This document shows, one piece after another, positions 39,131 to 50,990 of a DNA stretch of 64,000 nucleotides; position 1 is the first letter of the stretch; each line of letters begins with the position of its first letter. The notes below the pieces were generated by a model. It was not told where the DNA came from. It searched no databases and worked only from the letters and a program-made list of their open reading frames with translations. The translations under genes were made by a program, and so were the position numbers. The stretch spans positions 4,657,501 to 4,721,500 of the forward strand of contig JBAMJR010000031.1 in NCBI GenBank assembly GCA_038501785.1, written 5' to 3'. The DNA is from Myoxocephalus aenaeus. Lineage: Eukaryota; Chordata; Actinopteri; Perciformes; Cottidae.

Positions 39131-41003
39131 GGTCTGTGGAAGAGAGAGTGTAGTACCATGCAAGTTTTCTGTGAGCAAAGGCGGCCTGGTACAGCTCTAG
39201 CATCTCCCAAACTGGGTCAGGTTACCTGTACAGTGATCGATTGTCTCTCAGCTCCCCACTTTGATAACCAGTAGCCAAATAACTCAATCAAAGAGCACCC
39301 AGTGATCCTGGAGACCAAAGGATATTAATCAAAGATAGAAGTGTTGCATTGATCCTCAGACAATCAATACAGAACACATATACAACTCAATGCTCTTTGG
39401 GTTAGGCTTCATTGGGCTGGTGTTGGATTAACTGACATGAAAATGGATAGGGAGTTTATCTGCTTGCATTTATGCATGCAGATACGCACACACACACATG
39501 CTCACTACCCCAAAACAGATCATTTAAATATAGCCCTATTGTCACTCTGTGGACTCAGCAGTCCCAAATGAATAGATGTTGGATCCATTGGAAGGAAGGT
39601 GAGAACATAGAGTGGAGATTGTCTATTGTTTGTCTATTATGGAAGGAAACAATGTAATAACTGCAGCAGAAGTACAACCAGGTGTAAAAAAAAATGTTTT
39701 TTAAAGAGCTAGTGTGCTTGTTCTCTGTCCATCTACAGTCCCTAGCTCTCCAGAGTATGTCACAATTGCCTCCACAGAGACCAGGGAGAGAATGAAATCT
39801 TCCAGTGCAATATGCCACTAAAGCCCAAGCCAAAATGATATATTTGAAATCCTTTCAAATATGTATTTTGTGTTTGTTTGAGCTATGAGCTCCACCTGGA
39901 ACAATCTGAAAAACCTCCAAAGGTGAAATCCCAGCCAATCTGGCATCCAATGTGCTCCGGGTAAAACTCCAAACAAAAAAGTATCTCAAGGCATTTTTTT
40001 AGGTAGAGCAAGAAACTGTTGGCCATTCAAAGTCTAAATAATAAAATATAGGAGTACACATTTTTAAATCTGTTTTGAGCCGTGACCCTTTCTTCATCAG
40101 AGTATGTTGGCGGGAGCTAAGCTTGTCTTTGGCCTGCAGAGTCTGCTGCAGAGACATAGCTGTGTGACCAAACCACTGACCTCCAACCCGCTGCAGTAAC
40201 TTTACGGGCCAGATCGATTCGGTGACCCTCCCTCCCTTTCGCTCTCTCTTTCTCGTCATCTCTCCTTCCCTCTCTCCCTCCTCCCATTCCCTCTTCCTCT
40301 CTCGATCAGTCCCTTGTGTTCAAATGTAATAGGATTGGACTAGCTGTGTATCCCCCGTTTGGAGTCAGACAGGCGTCCCCAGGGAAGCTACGCCTGTCGT
40401 TGAATGATCTTCCCTTGCTTTTATCAACACATCTTTGAGAGGGGAAAACGGAGCCAAGGAAAGTTTCCTCTGAGATTGTACATGAGTGTGCTATTTAAAA
40501 AGTTTCGGGAGGGTTTTTCTAGGTTTGTTCAATTGGTTTTGCTCAAAACAAACTCTAATTTGTGGACATTGTGGCAATTAGCATTACAAATACATTTTTA
40601 ATTAAATTAGCTTGAACAACAAAATGAAGGTGCTGAACCAATTAAGAACATAGCGTGTTGCTAAGTGCAATATCTCGATAAATTATCTGATTAAATATAA
40701 TAACAAGTCAGTGTCAAGGTCTTAAAAGACATCAACCTGTCCTGTGATGATGCCTGACATCATTTAACAGATAGAGGACATTGAGACAGATCGAGGACAC
40801 GTTAAGAATATCTCACAGGATGGTGGTCATTGTGGACACTTCAAGGCTGGATAAAATCACCAATCAGAGAACATTGTCAAGCCAGCACCTCATCCCACTT
40901 TAATTGAATCGTAGTAACATTCTCTTACATGGCAGCGCTTATTCACTGTAGGAGAATGCACCACCCAAATCGCAGATTATTAGAGTCACATTCAATATCA
41001 AAG

Positions 41004-41030
41004 TGATACTTGAATAACATTCAAGTATCA
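41004..41030. repeat. Perfect palindrome: 12-bp arms, 3-bp loop
   Basis: TGATACTTGAAT (41004-41015) pairs with ATTCAAGTATCA (41019-41030), in a gfra2 intron. Confidence 0.85.
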
Positions 41031-42619
41031 GAGTGTGTGCTTTCATGTGTGTTACTGCACAGTGATTGTTGGTCTATTGGTGCGCAGGCCAGTGTGTGTC
41101 CATACTGTATGAGTGTGTAGGCGCTCATCGAGCTGTTGACCTCAGTGGGGCATTACCCAGCCGCAGATAATGAGCTTTAACGTTCTATTTCATCTTTCTC
41201 AATAAGGAGGTGCACAACAGACACCTGAGGGCCTAAAGGTCAAAGGAAAGCAACTCAGCCTGAAAACAGATTACACAATGCAGGCAAGCAAGTAATTATC
41301 AAGACAATCATAAATCGGAGGCGAGGCAATAGAGTTCCACTACTTTAGCCGTGTGGTGGTTGGATTTAGTGTTGGTGGAGAGGAATTGGGTTTTCGACAA
41401 CAATGCTCAGGCCGCTCTGGCTGCTAACCTCTACAGAAAAAGGTTAAATGTGATGTGCCATATATACTTCTCATAAGGAATTGTTGTGCATGGCTCGCAA
41501 GACTAATTTGATTTCCATGCAGCAGTAAATCATTCTTCTAACAGAAGCAAAAATCTCTGGCTAGTTATCCAAAAGAGAGCGAAAAAGTGGTACAAACGCT
41601 TTTTATCACCATCTTTCATATTGTGGAACATAATATTCCTTTTAGTGCATGAATACAATGAGATGAGAAATGTTTTGCAATGCAGGCTATTGGTGGTTGT
41701 ATCAAGACCCGTCACTTATTGTCACTAAATTGTATTAGCTGCCTAATCATCTGTCACACTGAGGTATGAAAAAGTAGCCAAAATTTCCCTTCTTAGAATT
41801 CACATGAGTATTATTTTTAGTAGTGCACTTTCAAGGGTCTGACACTTGGTCGAACTCCATTAGGCTCACAAATGAGTTTTTAAATGCTTAGAATTATTCA
41901 AATGCAATATGTTTTTATGCTATTATACTAATGAACACAGAGCATATCTCCTTCAACTGGCTGGATATGATGTCGATGGCCAGACACAGCACATGGTTCT
42001 GGGGGCTATAAAGATCTTGACAGCTGATTTGGCTGATAGTGCAACCGCTGTGTTTCACCTGCTCTCAGCAGCACTAACACAAGGAAACATGTCACGGCTG
42101 GGTAGGTGTGAATTGAATCCGGCTGCTTGAATCAAATAGAGGCCCCATGCAGCTAACGTGATCCACTAATGTTTTGTTCAGCCTAATTGAGCGTTGTCCC
42201 TTCAACTTAGCCTCACATCTTCATTCTGCGCTTAATAGCCACAGCTTCCCTGAATGACTAATTACTTCACTCACAAAGTTACAGCAGAGAAATATACAAT
42301 TTTAGGATGTCATGGGAGGGAGGAATTTGCTGTCAAACAGGAACTCTCCCCAACACTTGGATTCAATTTTCTTTTTCTCCTCATTTCTATGAATATAAAC
42401 AGATGTTAATGAATCTTGAGATGTGTTTGTTGTCTCATATGCACCGCACTAAAATATGTCCATCAAACCAACAAAACAAAATGCACAAACAAAAACGCAG
42501 ACAGTCAAGCCCATGAAATGAATGTCTGCCCTGCCACTCCTCAAAATACACACAGGAAACTCTTCTTTTGCCCTTACGACCCCAAAGCCTTCCACCCCTG
42601 CTATTTCCCTTTCTTTCAC

Positions 42620-42998
42620 CTGCAGAGCGAGTCCTGGCGGCAGACCCTCCGTAGCTCCAGACAGTTGGGTTTCTCCTTATCTTTATAGGAGCAATCGGGC
42701 ACGATTGTCTGCCTGCGTCTTTCGGCGCAGCCCACACTCTGACATGGGCAGAAGAGCAGTCGGTGGCTGAACTCAGGTGGCACACGGTCCAGGAACAGCC
42801 TGAGCGCTTTGTGGCAGCGCTTCTTGCTGCACGCTTCTCCCTTGATGGAGTCCTCCTTGTTGCAGGTAGCGATGTAGGCGGAGCGTTGCCTCTTGCAGCT
42901 GCTGTTGAGGTTGCAGGCTTTGGCCGCATCAAGGCAGGGGTTGCAAGGTTTGTCGGTGTCGACACAGTGGAAACCTTTTGGGGCCACTGTGAGCATCC
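42620..42998 (-). CDS. gfra2: gfra2 exon: domain 2 and start of domain 3
   Basis: A 379-bp exon, the largest in view. It starts after the acceptor ...ctgacacag and ends TGCAG before gtgaaag; it enters in phase 1 and leaves in phase 2. The peptide has the family core CLDAAKACNLN, then KRCHKALR, LDRVPPEF, LLFCPC, CAERRRQTIVP, DKEKPNCLELRRVC and finally DSLC, with the next exon completing RSRLAD. This is the ligand-binding helix bundle of GFR alpha domain 2 plus the first cysteines of domain 3. The RRRQT segment is a conserved surface of the family. An NSS glycosylation sequon follows CNL. An oddity is an insertion near the exon start (VDTDKPCNP, between HC and CLDAA) that adds two cysteines relative to the human GFRA2 I recall. 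A long antisense frame over the same bases is a shadow. Confidence 0.93.
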
Positions 42999-45900
42999 CT
43001 GTGTCAGTGGATACAAAAAAAGAGAGAAAACTCAGTGACTTTAGTGAACCTTTAAATGAAAACGAGATGTCAGACATGTATTTCCAAAGAGGAATGAGCC
43101 GTTTATAATGACTTTATCATTGGTTCTGTCTTTGAGATTCGTAGCATTTAAGCAAACACAACCTGTGAAATTTGACACAAATAGTTCCATTGATCCTCTG
43201 ACTCAACATCATCAATATAGTTCTGATGTAGTTTACTGTCGGCTCAGATGCAACGTACGATCAACAAATAAAACATCAGGGAGTTCATTGCAAATGTTAC
43301 ACTTGAACGCTGAAGGAAACAGAAAGCAACAGGAGGGATGCCTGCAGCTAGTCCACATGCACTCTGACTGAATTATTGATTTAGTATGTTTCAGACCTTG
43401 AGTGAAATATGAATGAATTAAGCAATGATTTCAAATTATTTATTTTGAAATTATTCACTTCTAGTTGATAATTTGATCTGATTATAATATTATAACATTA
43501 TGAAGTTGTCGTAGCAAGTTGCCTTGATTTTATAGATATGATAATTATTGTAAAATATTTGCTATAACTAAAATGTAAGGAAAACACGCTAAACACTCAT
43601 AAAATATTTGAATTAGTTTAATGGGACGGCTGTAAAGCGAACAGGAGTCCGATGGAAAATATTGACAAGAGCACTTATTGATGTGAACACTGGTTGGTGG
43701 GAAGCGACACTGAATACTGTAACATCTGCACAAAACATGCTAAGCTCAAGGACTAGGCAAAGACTCCCCGCTGTGCTCTAAGATCCACTTATTGGATGGT
43801 TCAAGTACAAGATTAAGTTATCTTTTCTTCTGTGTAATCACAACGTGAAACATTGCAATTACCCCTCTGGCTACACATAATATTTGTGGCAAAGAGATTA
43901 TGTCATTATGTTTTCTGAGATACACCACAGTGGCAATAAGATAACACACTCTTTCCTGAGATATACCGGTAATAAAGCAGGCTCATGTTCACTTGTGGCA
44001 CCCCTCTCTTGTATTCAGGCTATATTAGAGAAGTTAACCTCCCTCCCCTGTAGATAATGATATTTCAGAGGTCGTAGCGGTATGGTGACACCCAGAGAGA
44101 TTCATCTCTTATTCAACAGAACCAATCTCACTCTGTGTCGATCAGAAAGCAGGGAGCAGGAAAAAGACCATTTATTTCAGAGATGCTGGGTTGTTTCCAA
44201 GTGGTGCATCTCACATTATCAATCCTAGAAATGGGGATACATAGAACAGATCACATCACAACTGGGAGGATAAAAAATAAGCAAACACCCAAAATGAATG
44301 ACTTTGTGGTTTTAGATCACATCAGATAAAAGGAAACTCACTGACATTGAAGAATAGCAGAAGTAGAATATCTGTACTTCATCACAGAGACCAAAACACA
44401 ATTAAACTTTGCTTTCCGTTAACCAGGGCTTTTATTTAGCTTAAGGAGGTCAAATGAAGCAGGCGCTCTGATAAACAGGCATGGTGTTATGATACATATC
44501 CTGAGTTCAACAGATGTAGGTGTTCAAAATAGTTTTGTCTTTTTTTGGCACAGGCACGGGAGAACCTTCCCTTCTTTGTTCGAAGAATAAGAGCATTAAC
44601 TTTCATGACTCCTATCAGAATAAGACATCATTGTACTTGTTAATCGTTGTACTCTCTGAGGGGAACAGATAAATGATCCACAGCAGATGTCTGTTAGCAT
44701 TGCAAGCTCCGTCTTGTTACTGTAAGGCAGGCAGAATTATGCTCAGATCATGTACTTATGCGACAGTAACAAACACCAACCATTTAAGGCAGGATGTGAG
44801 ACAATTAGTCTTAGACTCGTAAAAAAAAAAAAGGAGCAGCTTCGTTGATGTTGGTTCAACGAGAATCAAAAAAAGTGGGCAAAACTTGGCCGAAGCAGGC
44901 ATGAAGAGGGGCAGTGAGGTCCAGCTGGAGGAGAGGTTAGCGAAGCGGCTGTCCAGTGGTTCAGGCTACATTACATTGATGGATTGCAGATCCTAAATCT
45001 CCCCTGGCCAATCTACAGGCTCTAATGTGGGCCACTGGGGGGTCCAGGATGAAAAGAAAATAGGAGAAGGATGAGCTACAAAGATTTATTTGACCAAGCA
45101 GGGCTGAAGCCTCTTTTGAAGCTGCAGCGATGGACAGGTTTTTACTACCTCTGATTTGGGAGCTGAGATTGAATTTTGTGCTCAAGCCAAAAAGATATCC
45201 TGGGGCGAACATAACACACAAAGCCCACTCGATGGCTCTGACATGCTTACACACAAACAGGATGATAGCAAAAGCATGTGGAGCAGAGGAAGGAAGCAGA
45301 GAAGTGGAGATGGGAGGGGAAATGTGCAGTATTGTGTTACAGTGTTATAATTGATTTTTCCAAGTGCATTACAATGAAGGTTTTCAGAAAACATATTCTG
45401 CTATAATGCGAAGAGAAAGAGGTTGATAAGCTAATGATACGAGACGTATAAAAATGGAAAAAGCTTTAAGAGTTGAGAGGAGACTTGAGCAGTTGATTGC
45501 AGCAGCTGATCATGACGGATGGAGAGATGAAATGAGAGGACACAGACTAACAGATTGGACAGCCACTTAGAGAGACATGCTGGAGAGCTTTCAATTAATA
45601 CAGCCTAATTCAGGAAAGAATTGGAATAATTAACCCAGCACATCAGCAGTGCCATCATAAACTTGTGATGCTATGAGCATGTCTATTACCGTACCTTGCT
45701 GACTGTTGTACCATACATTAATGAGCAAGCAAGGCACTGACTGAATGAATGAACAGATAAATAGGTGGGTGTCCTCATTGATTGATTAATGGATGTATAA
45801 AACACAGCACATCCGCGTCATTAAGGGCAGGAAAAGTCGTTAATATAGTTTTTCCTGTTATATTTTGGCAACCATTTGCTGCCAAGTAAACTAACATGAA

Positions 45901-46680
45901 TATTCGCAGATATGTTTTATGTGTGCATGAAGCGCAATGCAACATATTCATTTGGGGAATACAAAACAGGAATTCACAAAAACACTTTCAAATGGTGCAT
46001 GGTCTTAGGTTGTTTACTCCCAACTACCTTGTGTGCCGCGAAAGCTCATAACTGTTTAGTCGATGCCAACCACAGTTAAAGCATCACTTTTGGTGATCCA
46101 GTCGTTTGACTGTAAATAGGCTTTTAATAGGGCTCTCTTCTCTATGGGTATCATAAATTAGACCCCACTGATGGCAATGTAGTGGAAATAACCATTTATT
46201 CTTTCCTCACATATAATACACACGGGGAGAGAAAGAAAGAGAGGCAAAGGAATAGAGAGAGTGAATAGAAAAAGAAGCAGAGAAAGAAAATGTGAGATAG
46301 AGGACACCTACAGGGAGACAGGCGGAGATGAACAGAAAATTACATACGACCTGTGTTCCAGTGAGAAAAGAGAAAGAGGGATAATAACGAGAAGGAGAGA
46401 GGTGAGGGAGGTGGACAGAGCATGCATGAATGAGAGGAAAAGGATAAAAACGTAAATGTACACTGTATCTGGATTTTGATGCTTTTTTCCCAAAGAGTAA
46501 GGGATCTTCTTTCCCCAGTAATTGCTCTCTGTCAGCCTAATTTGAATTCTGCATTTCATATATCATCCCATACTCAAGGGACACTGCGCTGTAGAGGGGA
46601 GTTCAGCCCAGGTTAGGAAGAGGCTCTTGGCTCCGGGTATGTTCTCAGTAATTAGGAAAGGTGCCAAAGTTTGGATTTAA

Positions 46681-46998
46681 TATGGCCCTGGGTGAGCGTG
46701 CAAGAGCTTGTTAGGGAAGTGTTTAGTCCGGACCCCGAGGAGCATGTCAAGCATCTCCGTGTCAAAGGGCTCATCAGTCATTAGCTCTGTACTTTGTGTC
46801 GCTGTGGGGTTTCCAGAGGGGAGGAAGAGGGTGCACTGGATCTACAAAATCATCTCACTAAGCTCTATTGAGCAACGTATCGACGTCATCAGAGAACGAC
46901 CGGCGGAGTCTTCTGTTCTGAGGGATCGTTTGAATTTTACCTCTGAGCATGAAATTATTGATGCAAAATTAACCAGCGTGGCGGATGAGAGAGAGTGA
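46681..46998. other. Overlapping open frames on both strands, unassigned
   Basis: The plus strand is open at 46708-46998 (96 residues). The minus strand has an open stretch from about 46840 down to a stop at about 46681, with the peptide phrase MTDEPFDTEMLDMLLGVRTK and an end HAHPGPY. I recognise neither. The base composition is closer to coding than the surrounding intron, so it may be an old exon, a retrocopy fragment or a conserved non-coding element. Confidence 0.2.
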
Positions 46999-48640
46999 GG
47001 GCAGATGAAAATGATGAGAGATGACAAATATTTATATGTGAGAATAAATATGTGTGCAGAGGTGGGAGAGGGCTGTCCAAAGGAATTTTAAATCATCGTA
47101 AACACACTTCTAAATACTTGAGCTGTTTATGAACATCTGCCTTCAAGTTGAGCTTCCTCTGGTGAAATTCAAAGCATGATACTCCTCAGTGGCCCCCTCA
47201 GTCTTAATATGCATGCTGTTTAGCTCCTTCAACTGTCACTGGCAATAATGCAGAATGTAGTGAAATAATCTAACAGGATGTGTGTGCCTGGTGAACCTAC
47301 ACAATATCAACAAACTGCTTATGTGTTCATTATGCCTTTGCAAGTAGAGAGTAACTAAAAATACTAACAAACTGAAACATCAAACATGTTCTGTGGATTA
47401 TTCCCTCTTGTTTAATGCAAACTTGTTAGAAAAACGCTGACTCCAACAAAGGGTCTCTGATGAGTGAGCTTCGAACAACAACTCTCATTACTGACCCACA
47501 GAGAGACAAGCAAGGGCTGGAAACTGATTAGAAAATTCACACAGAATAATGAAGCATATAACCAAAGCAATATAAATCCACACAGCCACAATCACAAGAA
47601 TACACAAAAAAAAATCTTGCACAAACAAGCACAGGCACAGATACACTCAGACCCCTAATTACCCAAAACCCTGATTGAACGCATGGAAAAAAAAGATCTT
47701 AGTGTTTGCCTAAGTAATAGTAATTGTTATGAGGGCAATGTCAAAATGTCAAACACACTAACAGCATGCTGAGCACGGCTGTTTCACTGGTCCTTTTTTC
47801 CCCCAGCTGTAGAAACAGCATTCTGGGTTTAATTGGATGGTGGGCACACTGAGCAAAGAGGTGAGAGGCTTAGTGCTGAGAGTTAGAAGGTCTAACTGGG
47901 ATGTTAAAACTTAATTCCTGGAGGGACCCTTGAATGCAGGATTCTATGCTGCCCTCGGTTGCTAATAAGTTAATTGGCTCAGCGTTGGGTCAAGAGAACA
48001 GAATATATTTCACGTGGAGCATATTAACAGTTACAGTTAATTATATCTTGGCATGCTGTATGTAATATATAATTCATCTGGGCATCAATTCTTTGGGTTC
48101 TGGTGCATTGTCGAGGAGGAAGGCTATTGATTGGACAGCATCCCTGCCTTGAAACCATGAAAATAACAGTTATTCATTGTTTCCAGCATTTAAGTGTGAT
48201 GACTTGCTGCTTTTTTGTTTTCCATCACAGTAAATTGAATATCTTTGACTTTTGGACTGTAAGTAGGTCAAAACAAGCAATTTGAAGACCTTGCAATTGT
48301 GTAGCACTTTTCACTATTTTCTGATAATTCATAGTCCAAAAACAATGAATCGATTATTACAGAAAAAAAGTGGCAGAAAAAGGTTTCTGCATTCATCAAA
48401 CAAACGAGCATGAACTCATCAGGGAAAGAGGTCTGAATTATTTTCTGAACTATAAACTTGGGGTGAAGAGGTGTCATGCTTGAATCTTTTTGTTTGATTT
48501 TGTTAGATTCCCACCGGCGTTTAGTCCAATTTCATTAGAGCAGGCAAAATATGCATTAATATTACTTATTGCGCTCAACTCTTATAACAACAAAAGGGGT
48601 TTTGGGTAGAGAACTGTTTATCAATAGATTTCCTCTGGGA

Positions 48641-48699
48641 AATACTCACTCAGCTCATTTGTTGATGAAGATTGTTCATGAGTTACATGAGTGAGTATT
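48641..48699. repeat. Inverted repeat: 12-bp arms, 35-bp spacer
   Basis: AATACTCACTCA (48641-48652) is reverse-complementary to 48688-48699. Confidence 0.7.
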
Positions 48700-49680
48700 T
48701 ATTTTTGCCAGGCTAAATATGCCCTATGTAAATGTAGAGAAGCTTTTCACTGAAAACCATACTGTTACTGTATGTGTCCCTCAATGTCAAATGAAGAGGT
48801 AGTCAGGCTAGAATGGTGAGTTCAACTTTGATCATGCTTGGGTGTTTTTATGTAGAATAGATTTGCTAGAATATAATTTTGTGCATCTCTTTTGACAAAA
48901 TTACTGCAGTAACTGGAATAAAATGAAATCTTTACTACATAATTGGCCAATACAGTCTTGGTGCTCTGGATTGGACCTGTTTTAGACTTAAATACCAAGA
49001 AAATAATTATAGATAAGTTGATAAATGGTGGTAAAGGGCAACTCTGGGCAGCAGTAAGGAAAAACAAAATAAAACAATGTTGTACTGCGCTGCTAATCCT
49101 GTGTTCACTAAAGAGCAGCTGTGAAGCAGACTTTACATGCACCCTTTGCTGCAATAATATATTTTTGAATGTGATAGTACTGAAACTTTACTTCAGACAC
49201 TGATAATAAGGTTATCTATTCTTTCTCTTGATCAATCACTCACTAAAATGGCTGAAAGGCATATTTTGTGCATGAATCTTTTCATTTATGAGGCGTTTAG
49301 GATTTCATATTGTGTTTCTGTATAACAGAGGTGGCACTTATTGGTTGTTTTCATACTCATAGTAAGGTACATTTTGACGATAATACCTACAATACATTCC
49401 CTAAGTGTTGGACAATTTCAAAGAATTTAGATCCGCTGGTCTAAGTCATTACTACTTCCACTCATGTCTCCACTATAGCATCTCACATTCCAGTGGTGAA
49501 GTCCTTAAGATATGTGGTTGTCGTCCCCACCGTGTACTCCACTACAGTAACAACTTCAACTGCCTCTTAAATAGGGTGTAAACTGACATGAAAAAAAGTT
49601 ACTTTTCACAATTCCCCCACAAGCTTGGATATTTTACTGGGTAAACTTTTACTCCAGCATCTCCGGTCTCATCTCAGAGG

Positions 49681-50990
49681 GGCAAGCCTCCTCGCCTCAA
49701 TCTGTCAACCCTGCAATGTGGCAGTCAGGAAGGAGGGCTTTCTGTCCCCAATTTCCAGATGAAAATGTTGGTCACATGGGCCTGTTACCAATCTGGTTGG
49801 ATCCCAATGCATCAGTTTCATGACTGGCTTCAGAGGAAATGGTAGCCTCTCCTCATTGTTTACAAGACCCAGTATTACTTTAATATGTCTCCTAAACGCT
49901 CCAAATCTAAACCGGGCCCCATAATGTATTTCCTTTTATCAACTTGGCACACTGTAGAGGAAGCTACTCACTCCCAGTTAAAGTGACACACCCACAGTCA
50001 CTTTTTCCATATTTGTTCTCTTCTTACTGGAAGACTCCCTTTTTCATTTCCACAATGGAGGAGCAATAATGGTATCCATATTTTATCTGATATCTGTAAT
50101 GAAGATGGTCTCAGAGTTCTGTTTTCTGTATGTGTAGTTCTAACATGCATGCTTATGTTGTACCCTGGGGGCATTCTTTATACACCAATGAGATTCATCA
50201 TGTTCTATTGGGCGTGGGTGTTCAGACAAGCGGTTTAGTCTCCAAGTTGGAAACCCGGTTCTTACTAAACTCCTCTTGTGGTTGGATTGGCTTACCGTCT
50301 GGGACAACTTGGACCGCACATGTACAAGTCATAATCACAAACTTATTCAATTCAATTGTATACATTTGACCTTACTCCCAGAAAACATTACCTCACAAAA
50401 CATCAACCCTCAACAATCTGTTATATATGTAGCCTTGGCCTTGTGGTCTCATTTATGCATACTGGGAGTGCCCTGGGATGGGAAGCATTATCTTCTACCC
50501 TATCAGGTTTACTGGGTGTGCATATATACCTCGCGGTCCCAGGCTGATGATTCTGAATGATTCCTCATCACTGAATCGGTCGACCTCCAAATCTCCTATT
50601 TTATTTGTAGGTCTTACAGCAGCAAATGTACCTTCCTTGGTCCTAGTGGGTGCAGCTACACTGTGCTATTTGATGTTTGTTAAGGCCAGTTTTGAAATAA
50701 TAACAACTAATAACTAAAGACCACACCCATCTTACTTTTGTATCTCATCTACACACCTGCAGCTTGACCCCAGTTGTGTAACTGCATCCTGCACGGTTGC
50801 TACACTATCGTGGTGACAAAATCTGTCAGAAATATTTTGAATTGTTTGCATATTATTGATTGATTTCATGTTTTTATTGTTTTGAAGTTATTCTTTTTTT
50901 CTTCTTTTCAATATTTTTTTACTTTTACTTTTCTTTTTAGTACTTTGTGACTTGTGTTCTATTAAAGGTGTTGTACTAAATAAAACCTAT
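49681..50990 (+). mobile_element. Degenerate Tx1/L1-like LINE, 3' part of ORF2
   Basis: Reading the plus strand and allowing frame changes and stops, there is GKPPRLNLSTLQ followed by GGLSVPNFQ, which matches the L1-clade phrase GKKPRIKL...LQ...GGLGLPNF after the reverse transcriptase. Further on are HKLIQFNCIHLT, CYICSLGLV, SFMH, LSGLLGVHI, and MILNDSSSLN with ILFVGLTAAN. These fit the L1-type C-terminal region, with the zinc-knuckle cysteines partly decayed. The end at about 50990 is A/T-rich with AATAAA. Several stops and frameshifts show that it is dead. Its 5' limit is uncertain. It lies in the large gfra2 intron, antisense to the gene. Confidence 0.65.

Noticed and set aside
42435..43016. 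193-codon minus-strand frame over the domain 2 exon
   Set aside because: It is a different frame of the same strand from the gfra2 exon and has no domain. The 42998-42620 frame carries the GFRA motifs and fits the splice phases.
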